Below are positions 1 to 6,426 of a stretch of DNA of 14,393 nucleotides, piece after piece. The notes beneath the pieces are model-generated. The model was not told the origin of the DNA, ran no database searches, and was given only the letters and a program-made list of their open reading frames with translations. Source of the DNA: CAYFUR01 sp964346275 (GTDB lineage Bacteria > Sumerlaeota > Sumerlaeia > SLMS01); NCBI GenBank assembly GCA_964346275.1, contig CAYFUR010000094.1, positions 1-14,393 on the forward strand, given 5' to 3'. Positions within the stretch are counted from its first letter, which is position 1, and each line of letters starts with the position of its first letter. Made by a program: the position numbers and the translations under genes.

Positions 1-2
1 TC

Positions 3-380
3 GAAGAACTCGACAACATGATCGAAACGCGTTCGGGGTTGCAAACGACGCGCTTTCACGCGGGTGAAGAAGATGGAATGTTCGGCTATGAAGATTGGTT
101 GGCCGCGCTGAAGAAAAATCAGGCAAATCCTGATAACCACCTGATCATTAACTATCCCGTCCAGTTTATGTTCGATCGGCAAAACAAGGGCGGGCATTTT
201 TCGCCCATCGCTGCCTATAATGAGGAAAAAAATCTCGTATTGATTCTTGAAATCAATCCGCGGCGCGGGAGTTATTGGATTGATGCCCGTGAGGTATGGG
301 AAGCCATGAACGAAGTGGATTCTGTCAGCGAACTGGCTCGCGGATGGATCGTCGTCGAGCAGCAGGAACCCGAGGAGTAA
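3..380 (+). CDS. Phytochelatin synthase-like cysteine peptidase, 5'-truncated by window edge
   Basis: The reading frame is open back to the window edge (codons from base 3), so the ATG at 18 is probably internal and the N-terminal half, which would hold the catalytic Cys, is outside. The visible part matches the C-terminal half of the phytochelatin synthase domain: a DNHLIINY strand, then GGHFSPIAAYNEEKN carrying the catalytic His (residue 60 from the ATG at 18), then WEAMNEVDSVSELARGW, close to the WKAMNTVDSVS...RG block of cyanobacterial NsPCS. Bacterial half-length homologues mostly hydrolyse glutathione to gamma-Glu-Cys rather than polymerising it; that is family knowledge. The acid expected 18 residues after the His (Asp180 in Arabidopsis PCS1) is Glu78 here, codon 249-251. 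The usual RFKYPP segment after it is replaced by INPRRGSY. The gene ends at TAA 378-380. Family assignment is good; the exact reaction is uncertain. Confidence 0.82.
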   Translation, partial: EELDNMIETRSGLQTTRFHAGEEDGMFGYEDWLAALKKNQANPDNHLIINYPVQFMFDRQNKGGHFSPIAAYNEEKNLVLILEINPRRGSYWIDAREVWEAMNEVDSVSELARGWIVVEQQEPEE

Positions 381-455
381 TGCGGACTGCCCCCCTGCGG
401 AGCAGGCCCTGGATCAGAATCTGGAACTGGAAGGCTGAAAAAAAGGAGAGGAACC

Positions 456-1376
456 ATGCAAGGATTCGGATGGAAATTCGTCACGGTGATGCTGCCCATC
501 TGCGCGGTCCTCATCGGGCCCGCCAGCGGCCAGGAAGTCCTCGCGACATTCAGAGGCAAAGAATACACGCGCCAGCAACTCACGCAGCAGCTCGAAACGA
601 AACGCGAGCAATTGGCCCGCATGCCGGGAGCGCTGGATTCCTTTGACGAGCAGAAGCAGGCTGCCTTGAACATCATACAGTGGGCGGGGGAGACCCTGTT
701 CGCGGACTTTGAACAGCAGGTCTCCATCACTCCGGAAGAGGTGGAAGAAGAATACGCGGAGTGGAAGGCCTCCGGCAGAATGCCCTCGCCGGAACCCTTT
801 CTCCGCCAGCACCGCGTGTACAAGCGCGCATGGGACCACTACTCGGAATTGATCCAGGAGGAAGACCTCGACCAGTCACAAGCCGCGAAGCAAAGCCATC
901 AAATCCTCCTGGAGTCGGATGCCTTCCCCAGCCCCGTTGCTTTCAATTCCTGGCAATACCAGCTCCATCGATTCGAAGAGGCGGGCGGCTTCTGCTGCTT
1001 CCCCCTCACGAAAGAAGAATGGGCTCAAGAGAACAAAGAAGCCATTCGCAGGAAACTGGTCATGAGCCGGACGGGCGAAAAGCTCGCGCGGCTCAAGGGA
1101 GACATGGAATCGGAACGGCTCCGATCCTTTGTCGAGCAATTGGACTCCTATAACGGCGATGTGGAAAAGGGAATGCAGCGCATCGCCAACGAGAGAGGAT
1201 ATGCGCAGCTTCGGGCGCTGATCCTCCGGGACGAATTGGTGGTTCACGACAAGGACATCCAGAAGGCTGTTGATCACCAGATTGAAACCTCGCTGGAGGC
1301 CACCGGAGACTTGGACAGCTACCGGTTTCTCCTCATGAAACCAGAAGTATCCTGGTCGCCCGCCACGACCCCGTGA
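456..1376 (+). CDS. Secreted helical protein of unknown function, weakly SurA-N-like
   Basis: A 306-residue protein with a strong SD (AGGAG at 444-448, 7 bases before the ATG). Residues 1-25 look like a signal peptide: Lys7, a hydrophobic stretch, then a likely cut after Ala-Ser-Gly before QEV. The mature part is very rich in Glu, Gln, Arg and Lys and should be mostly alpha-helical. Residues 28-105 (a VLATFRGKEYTRQQL strand-helix, a hydrophobic helix around ALNIIQWAGETLF, then ITPEEVEEEYAEW) resemble in pattern the N-terminal chaperone segment of SurA/PpiC-type proteins, but no parvulin domain follows. Two adjacent cysteines (180-181) are the only ones in the mature protein. It lies 75 bases after the phytochelatin-synthase-like gene and may be co-transcribed with it. 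I do not recognise the family; a periplasmic chaperone-like role is only an inference from fold pattern. Confidence 0.8.
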   Translation: MQGFGWKFVTVMLPICAVLIGPASGQEVLATFRGKEYTRQQLTQQLETKREQLARMPGALDSFDEQKQAALNIIQWAGETLFADFEQQVSITPEEVEEEYAEWKASGRMPSPEPFLRQHRVYKRAWDHYSELIQEEDLDQSQAAKQSHQILLESDAFPSPVAFNSWQYQLHRFEEAGGFCCFPLTKEEWAQENKEAIRRKLVMSRTGEKLARLKGDMESERLRSFVEQLDSYNGDVEKGMQRIANERGYAQLRALILRDELVVHDKDIQKAVDHQIETSLEATGDLDSYRFLLMKPEVSWSPATTP

Positions 1377-1394
1377 AGTTCGCCAGGAAAGATC

Positions 1395-1420
1395 CCGAGC
1401 CGGCCCGGCAACCGGCTCGG
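1395..1420 (+). terminator. GC-rich hairpin, possible terminator
   Basis: A perfect 9-bp stem (CCGAGCCGG at 1395-1403 with CCGGCTCGG at 1412-1420) has an 8-base loop and starts 18 bases after the stop of the 306-residue protein. What follows is CT- and AT-rich (acctctcataataat) rather than a true T-run, so it is either a weak or Rho-aided terminator or a 3'-end stabilising hairpin. It is the only strong structure in the 173-base gap before the tRNA. Confidence 0.45.
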
Positions 1421-1549
1421 ACCTCTCATAATAATGCCAATCGGTATATACTACTATTCCCGTAACGCTATGAAACAGAGCGGCCTGTTGCTCAAAGAGC
1501 ATATCCTGCTTGCATCATGCCTGCGTTCTCATTTGAATCAATCCCCGTT

Positions 1550-1636
1550 GCCGGGATGGCGGAATCGGCAGACGCACCAGACTCAAAATCTGGCGGTGGC
1601 AACACCGTGAGGGTTCGAGTCCCTCTCCCGGCACCA
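1550..1636 (+). tRNA. tRNA-Leu (anticodon CAA)
   Basis: An 87-base class II tRNA read directly from the sequence. The acceptor stem GCCGGGA (1550-1556) pairs with TCCCGGC (1626-1632), then discriminator A1633 and an encoded CCA (1634-1636). The anticodon stem CCAGA/TCTGG (1577-1581/1589-1593) holds the loop CTCAAAA with anticodon CAA at 1584-1586, decoding Leu UUG. The long variable arm (CGGTG/CACCG) is typical of tRNA-Leu. The T arm GAGGG/CCCTC with loop TTCGAGT is at 1609-1625. Upstream, TATACT at 1447-1452 could be a -10 box for a primary transcript, but its -35 is poor. A flavoprotein gene starts 21 bases after the CCA. Confidence 0.97.
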
Positions 1637-1657
1637 TCACATCGTATGGGATCCATC

Positions 1658-2233
1658 ATGACCCCCTGGCGCGATCCGTTGGACATGGCTTTGGAGGACA
1701 ACCACGGGACCCCGTCCTCCCGCTTTATCCAATTGGCCACGGTTCGCCCCGATGGCACCCCCGCCGTTCGCACCATGGTGTTTCGCGGGTTTCTCAATGG
1801 ATCGGACACGCTCAGCTTTGCGACGGATTCCCGCACGGACAAAGCGGCCCAGATCAAACGCCAGAACATGGGCGAGGCCTGCTGGTATTTCAGCCACACA
1901 TTGCAGCAGTTCCGTCTTCTCGGTCCGGTGACGTTCGTAGACGGCTGGCAACAGGACACCTCCTTGCTCGACGAGCGGCTCCGTCTCTGGAAACGTCTCA
2001 GCCACGACACGCGCCAGCTCGTCCTCTGGCCCGAGCCGGGAGAGCGCCGCTCTGGTGAGGACGAATTCCGCGATCAGCCGACCAATAGCGGCAAACCGCC
2101 CTCGAACTTCGCCATGCTTCTCCTCGACCCCCATCGCGTTGATTTCCTCGACCTGCGTCCCAGCCCCCACGAGCGCATGACCTATATTCGCTCCGAGGCA
2201 GGCTCCTGGTCGGTCATGCCGCTCAATCCCTGA
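1658..2233 (+). CDS. Pyridoxamine 5'-phosphate oxidase-like flavoprotein (Alr4036 type)
   Basis: A 191-residue split-barrel FMN-binding protein of the Alr4036 branch of the pyridoxamine-phosphate-oxidase superfamily. It runs in family order: PWRDPL near the N-terminus; FIQLATVRPDGTPAVRTMVFRGF (22-45), the usual FMN-contact strands; TDSRTDKAAQI (56-66); EACWYF (73-78); QFRLLG (84-89); then an FAMLLLDPHRVDFLDL strand (151-166) and a C-terminal W..MPLNP. Members of this branch are small cytoplasmic flavoproteins; most have no proven substrate and should not be called PdxH. ATG 1658 is chosen because the family begins a few residues before PW and a weak GGGA lies at 1648-1651. ATG 1646 (four residues longer) is in frame, but its SD region would be the tRNA acceptor stem. 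The longer open frame back to 1517 is translated tRNA sequence and not real. Confidence 0.85.
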   Translation: MTPWRDPLDMALEDNHGTPSSRFIQLATVRPDGTPAVRTMVFRGFLNGSDTLSFATDSRTDKAAQIKRQNMGEACWYFSHTLQQFRLLGPVTFVDGWQQDTSLLDERLRLWKRLSHDTRQLVLWPEPGERRSGEDEFRDQPTNSGKPPSNFAMLLLDPHRVDFLDLRPSPHERMTYIRSEAGSWSVMPLNP

Positions 2234-2374
2234 TTTGCTTGCTCCTATACCCTTCCAGCCAGCTTTTTCCTTTTTGTTGGGGATAAATTATTGACGTTGT
2301 TTCCCCTGGCAAGAGTTCTGGAGCTAACCGGTTACCCTCGGGCCAAACCGGCAGACTCTGTTTTTAGGGGTTTT

Positions 2375-3328
2375 ATGAGCCTTCCGAGTGGCTGGCTGGC
2401 CGGGATCCTCTTTCTGGTCCTGGCAATTACCAGCTCGCCGAATTCCGCGGCGGCACAGCACTCGGGTTTTTACTACACCGTCCGCGAAAAGGACACGCTC
2501 TCCGTGATCGCCGGGCGTTTTGGCCTCCCCGCATTGGAAATTGCCAAGGCTAACCGCCTCTCGACCAATGTGACCCTTTCGCCGGGCAGCCGCCTCTGGA
2601 TTCCCCGGAAGAGCGGAACGAATTCCGATTCCAGTTACCGCCCTTCTCCTTCCACTCGGTCTGAATCATCGCCGCGCCGGTCTCCGTCGCCCACGGCCAG
2701 GGCCTCCCCGGGCGTCTATGTTGTCAGAAAAGGCGATTCCCTCTGGAAGATATCCCGGCAATTCAGCCTGACCGTGGAGGAACTCGCCCGGCGCAACGGC
2801 ATTGCTCCGAATGATCCCTTGGAAGTCGGCCAGCGCCTTGTGATCGTGCCCGCGCGGGAGATTCCCGGCGGCGGACTGCGCGCCCCGTCCGCCCCTTCGC
2901 AATCCGGTTCTTCCCGCTCCTCATCCTCATCCACCTCCTCCTCTCCCGCCCCAAGCCGCCATGGGTTTATCTGGCCCGTGGAGGGGCATGTGATCAAGCG
3001 CCACACCGTCCGGTCGGACGAGTTGCACACCGGAATCAATATTGGCGTGCCGAAAGGCACGGAAGTGCGGGCATCCAAGAGCGGCCAGGTTGTCTATGCC
3101 GGCGATACGATTCCTTATTACGGAAAAATGATCATTATATCCCATGCGGGCGGCATGGCGACTTGCTACGCAATGAACGACCGGCTCCTCGTGCGGAAAG
3201 GCCAAAGCGTCCGGCGGGGCCAGGTGATTGCCCGGTCTGGCGATTCCGGGCGGGGGAGCGAACCCTACCTTCACTTTGAGGTGCGCCGGGACGGCGAGGC
3301 AGTCGACCCCGAGCCATATCTTCCGTGA
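2375..3328 (+). CDS. Secreted LysM-LysM-LytM (M23) protein, degenerate active site, NlpD/EnvC-like
   Basis: A 317-residue envelope protein. The ATG at 2375 has AGGGG at 2366-2370, and it starts a clean signal peptide (hydrophobic 8-19, cut near Ala-Ala-Ala-Gln, 25-28). The open frame to a TTG at 2291 would put 28 odd residues before it. LysM domains lie at 33-77 (YYTVREKDTLSVIAGRFG) and 113-158 (YVVRKGDSLWKISRQFS), with Ser/Pro-rich linkers at 81-110 and 168-195, then a LytM/M23 domain at 197-317. LysM modules bind peptidoglycan. In active M23 enzymes the metal ligands are His and Asp of HxxxD and the last His of HxH, helped by YAH. Here they read H218..N222, YAM (M267) and Y298-L-H300, so only two of the ligand or catalytic histidines remain. 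The YAMNDRLLVRKGQ and C-terminal YLP wording recalls E. coli NlpD, which activates the amidase AmiC instead of cutting. No lipobox is seen. The 141-base gap upstream holds a TTGACG at 2291 with no good -10, and a small hairpin (2328-2333/2346-2351). Confidence 0.88.
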   Translation: MSLPSGWLAGILFLVLAITSSPNSAAAQHSGFYYTVREKDTLSVIAGRFGLPALEIAKANRLSTNVTLSPGSRLWIPRKSGTNSDSSYRPSPSTRSESSPRRSPSPTARASPGVYVVRKGDSLWKISRQFSLTVEELARRNGIAPNDPLEVGQRLVIVPAREIPGGGLRAPSAPSQSGSSRSSSSSTSSSPAPSRHGFIWPVEGHVIKRHTVRSDELHTGINIGVPKGTEVRASKSGQVVYAGDTIPYYGKMIIISHAGGMATCYAMNDRLLVRKGQSVRRGQVIARSGDSGRGSEPYLHFEVRRDGEAVDPEPYLP

Positions 3329-3401
3329 TTTCAATCCCCTTTTCGGCTGACACCCGCGTTCCCCTCTCCTATGCTTGTTGATCAAAGAATCGGGAATTGG
3401 A

Positions 3402-3459
3402 GGAGCATCTCTGTATGGAAATTGCTCCAGCCGAGAGGCGCATGCGCAGAAAGCCTCTC
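3402..3459 (+). promoter_or_regulatory. Tandem hairpins in the leader of sucA
   Basis: The 190-base gap before sucA holds two successive inverted repeats: GGAGCA (3402-3407) with TGCTCC (3423-3428), and GAGAGGC (3433-3439) with GCCTCTC (3453-3459). The second loop contains most of a GCGCATGCGC palindrome (3438-3447 region). No T-run follows either, so simple termination of the upstream gene is unlikely. They could be a structured mRNA leader. I saw no convincing -35/-10 pair in this gap. Function is unknown. Confidence 0.3.
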
Positions 3460-3518
3460 CTTCTGCCCGGTTGATGACTTTGAATGCGCCGTGACACGCG
3501 GCGAAAGGTGATAAAAAA

Positions 3519-6314
3519 GTGGGTGATCTTCCGGCCTCCCCCTCCGCCATCAACTCCTGGTCTCCGGAATATCTCGAGTCCTTGTACCAGCAATGGCTCG
3601 ATGATCCCGAGTCCGTCGCCTCGGATTGGCAGCATTTCTTCCAAGGCTTCCATCTCGGAACGTCCCGGCCTCCCGGCGAAGGTGGTGAAGAATCCACCGC
3701 CGCGCCCCGCGAACCCGAAGGCCGCCATGTCGATGAACACCTGGTCAAACAGGCGCGCGTCTGGTCGCTGATTTATCACTACCGCGACATTGGCCATCTC
3801 ATGGCGGACACGGACCCCCTCGGCCAGAAACGGCCACGGCCGGAGAACCTGAAGCTCGAGGCCTTTCAACTGAGCGAGGCGGACTTCGAGGAAGAGTTCT
3901 TTACTCCGATCCCCGCCTTCGACCGCCCGGTGAAGCTCCGCGAGATCATCGATTATCTGGAGACCATCTATTGTGGCCACGTCGGCGCCGAGTATATCCA
4001 CATACAGAACACCGATGAGCGCCGCTGGATTCAAGACAAGCTGGAGAGGCCCTCCTCCCAGGTTTCCCTCAGCGCGGATGACAAGCAAAACCTTCTCAGA
4101 AAGCTCCACCAGGCCGAAGTCTTCGAAAGTTTCCTGCATAGCCGCTATCGCGGACAGAAGCGCTTCTCTCTCGAAGGGTCCGAAACGCTGATTCCCCTGC
4201 TGTGGTATCTTCTGGAATCCGCGGCGGAATCCGGCGTGATCGAATCGGTTCTTGGCATGGCCCATCGCGGACGTCTCAACGTCCTGGCGAATATCATCAA
4301 CAAAGCCTATGACGACATCTTTGCCGAGTTCGAAGATAATTACGAGGACGCCTACGAAGGCGGGGGCGATGTGAAGTATCACAAGGGGTATTCGTCCAAC
4401 TTCATGACGTCGAAAGGCAAGCTGCTCTACCTGCACCTGGCTGCCAACCCAAGCCACCTGGAAGCGGTGAATTCCGTCGTTGAGGGGCGTTGCCGGGCAA
4501 AACAGAGGCTGACGGGCGATTCGGAACGCAACCGCGTCGTCCCCCTCCTGATCCATGGCGACGCCGCGTTTGCAGGGCAGGGCATGGTCGCCGAAACCCT
4601 TCAGATGGTTAAGCTCCCTGGCTATACAACCGGCGGCACGGTTCATATCATTGTGAACAACCAGATCGGTTTTACCACGGATCCGCTGGCCGCCCGTTCT
4701 TCGGTTTATTGCACCGACGTTGCGAAAATGGTTCAGGCACCAATCTTCCACGTGAACGCGGAAGATGTCGACGCTTGCGCTCGCCTTGCCCACCTGGCGA
4801 TGGAATACCGCCAGCGTTTCAAGAAAGACGTCATCATCGATATGTGGTGCTATCGCAAGCACGGCCACAACGAGGGGGATGAGCCCGCTTTCACCCAGCC
4901 CGGAATGTATAAAATCATCCGGGAAAAAAAGCCGATCCGAGAGATCTACGGCGAACAGCTGAAAGAGGAAGGTGTCGTCCACACTGATGAAATCGACCGG
5001 ATGAGAAAGGATCTCGAGGAAATCCTGGATACCGCCCAGAAGCACGGCAAAGAGACGCCTACCTCAAGAAACCAGGCAGCCTTCGCCAAGAATTGGACGG
5101 GTTTCCGCGGCAGCTACAGCCATGAAACCGTGGATACAACGGTGCATTCCGAGGTTCTGAAGATGATTGCCGAGCGGGCCGCCACGACGCCGAAGGAATT
5201 CACTCCACATCGCAAAGTGAAACGGCTCTACGACAAGCGTCTTGAGGCGATTCAAAAAAACGAACCAAGGGATTGGGGCGCGGCGAGGATGCTCCCCTAT
5301 GGCCCGTTACCCCACGAGGGCCCGGGGGTGCGCCTCACGGGACAGGACCCCCGCCGGGGAACCTTCAGCCACCGCCATGGTGTTCTCACTGACACGAAAA
5401 CTCATGAGGAATACACCCCGCTGGATCATATCAGCGAAAACCAGGCGCGTTTCTGTATATACGACTCTCCTCTTTCCGAAGCCGCCGTGCTCGGCTTCGA
5501 GTATGGATATACACTCAGCGCGCCCGACATGCTGATTCTCTGGGAAGCCCAGTTCGGGGATTTTGTAAACGGGGCCCAGGTTATCATCGACCAGTTTATC
5601 GCCAGCGCGGAAGCGAAATGGGACCGTTACAGCGGCCTCGTGCTGCTCCTTCCCCACGGCTACGAGGGACAGGGGCCGGAACACAGCTCGGCACGCCTTG
5701 AGCGCTTCCTCCAACTGTGCGCCGATGATAACCTTCAGGTGGCCAATTGCACGACACCCGCTCAATTCTTCCACCTGATCCGGCGCCAGATTAAGCGAAA
5801 GTTCCGCAAACCCCTCATCGTCATGACCCCGAAATCCCTGCTGCGGCGTCCCGAAGCCAGATCGACCCTGGAGGAATTGTCAAACGGCAGCTTCCAGGAA
5901 ATTATCGATGATCCCACGGTGCATGATCGATCCGTGATCAAGCGTCTTCTCCTCTGCAGCGGAAAGGTCTATTACGATTTAGTGGCCCGCCAGGAGGAAC
6001 TCGGGGACACGGACACGGCCATTATCCGGATCGAGCAGCTCTACCCGCTGAACACAAAGATGATCTCACAGGTACTCGCGCGCTATCCGGAGGGCTCGGA
6101 GTCCTTCTGGGTGCAGGAAGAGCCGAAGAATATGGGCGCCTGGATGTTTATGAGTGATGCATTCGTGGAGACATTGAATATACGTCTCCGCTATATCGGG
6201 CGCCAGGCCTCCGCGACGCCTGCCGTTGGATCGCCAACGGTCCACGAGCAGGAACTGCGCGAGTTGCTGGAATCCGCTCTTCCGGCCTCCGCCCGGGTTG
6301 CGGCGGCCAGCTGA
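3519..6314 (+). CDS. sucA: 2-oxoglutarate dehydrogenase E1 component
   Basis: A 931-residue, full-length thiamine-diphosphate (ThDP) E1 subunit. It decarboxylates 2-oxoglutarate and passes the succinyl group to the lipoyl arm of E2 in the cytoplasmic TCA-cycle complex. The N-terminus SWSPEYLESLYQQWLDDPESV (13-33) is the E1o-specific segment that docks to the complex and is absent from pyruvate E1. Landmarks are SVLGMAHRGRLNVL (243-255, catalytic His), DVKYHKGYSS (284-293), HLAANPSHLEAVN (306-318), ThDP/Mg motif GDAAFAGQG (347-355) with NNQIGFTT (380-387), HGHNEGDEPAFTQP, LLLPHGYEGQGPEHSSARLERFL, and the C-terminal QEEPKNMGAW and YIGRQASATPA...VHEQE. The start is GTG 3519 with AAAGGTGAT (3504-3512), a near-perfect anti-SD match six bases away. 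sucB follows after 112 bases; no E3 gene is nearby. The length and all motifs are normal for the family. Confidence 0.97.
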   Translation: MGDLPASPSAINSWSPEYLESLYQQWLDDPESVASDWQHFFQGFHLGTSRPPGEGGEESTAAPREPEGRHVDEHLVKQARVWSLIYHYRDIGHLMADTDPLGQKRPRPENLKLEAFQLSEADFEEEFFTPIPAFDRPVKLREIIDYLETIYCGHVGAEYIHIQNTDERRWIQDKLERPSSQVSLSADDKQNLLRKLHQAEVFESFLHSRYRGQKRFSLEGSETLIPLLWYLLESAAESGVIESVLGMAHRGRLNVLANIINKAYDDIFAEFEDNYEDAYEGGGDVKYHKGYSSNFMTSKGKLLYLHLAANPSHLEAVNSVVEGRCRAKQRLTGDSERNRVVPLLIHGDAAFAGQGMVAETLQMVKLPGYTTGGTVHIIVNNQIGFTTDPLAARSSVYCTDVAKMVQAPIFHVNAEDVDACARLAHLAMEYRQRFKKDVIIDMWCYRKHGHNEGDEPAFTQPGMYKIIREKKPIREIYGEQLKEEGVVHTDEIDRMRKDLEEILDTAQKHGKETPTSRNQAAFAKNWTGFRGSYSHETVDTTVHSEVLKMIAERAATTPKEFTPHRKVKRLYDKRLEAIQKNEPRDWGAARMLPYGPLPHEGPGVRLTGQDPRRGTFSHRHGVLTDTKTHEEYTPLDHISENQARFCIYDSPLSEAAVLGFEYGYTLSAPDMLILWEAQFGDFVNGAQVIIDQFIASAEAKWDRYSGLVLLLPHGYEGQGPEHSSARLERFLQLCADDNLQVANCTTPAQFFHLIRRQIKRKFRKPLIVMTPKSLLRRPEARSTLEELSNGSFQEIIDDPTVHDRSVIKRLLLCSGKVYYDLVARQEELGDTDTAIIRIEQLYPLNTKMISQVLARYPEGSESFWVQEEPKNMGAWMFMSDAFVETLNIRLRYIGRQASATPAVGSPTVHEQELRELLESALPASARVAAAS

Positions 6315-6340
6315 TGTCAATGCGCAGAGACGATCCCAAA

Positions 6341-6368
6341 GGCGGCCATCAAATGAGGCCGCCCTTTT
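6341..6368 (+). terminator. Terminator-like hairpin between sucA and sucB
   Basis: GGCGGCC (6341-6347) pairs with GGCCGCC (6357-6363) across a 9-base loop, followed after one C by TTTT (6365-6368). AAA before the stem can pair with the T-run to lengthen it, leaving one C unpaired. The T-run is short, so partial termination or an mRNA-processing/stability hairpin within the sucAB transcript is as likely as a full stop. Confidence 0.55.
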
Positions 6369-6426
6369 AAGAAGCTGAATTCATCATTCAGACCGAAGAA
6401 TACAGAAAGGAAGAGGCCATTCGCTC

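Noticed and set aside
1550..1636. tRNA-Leu 3' end as an integration (att) site
   Set aside because: I saw no repeated copy of the tRNA end downstream and no integrase or phage gene.
1517..1657. N-terminal extension of the flavoprotein gene through the tRNA
   Set aside because: The extension is translated tRNA sequence; the family begins just before PWR.
2291..2374. TTG start at 2291 for the LysM/LytM protein
   Set aside because: It would place 28 residues ahead of a well-formed signal peptide. ATG 2375 has a good SD.
2880..2960. Serine-codon-rich repeat as a tandem repeat or recombination site
   Set aside because: It simply encodes the Ser/Pro linker between LysM2 and LytM, with no regular unit.
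3369..5045. 558-codon open frame on the - strand
   Set aside because: It lies antisense to sucA and its upstream gap, has no recognisable motifs, and is explained by codon bias of the sense gene.
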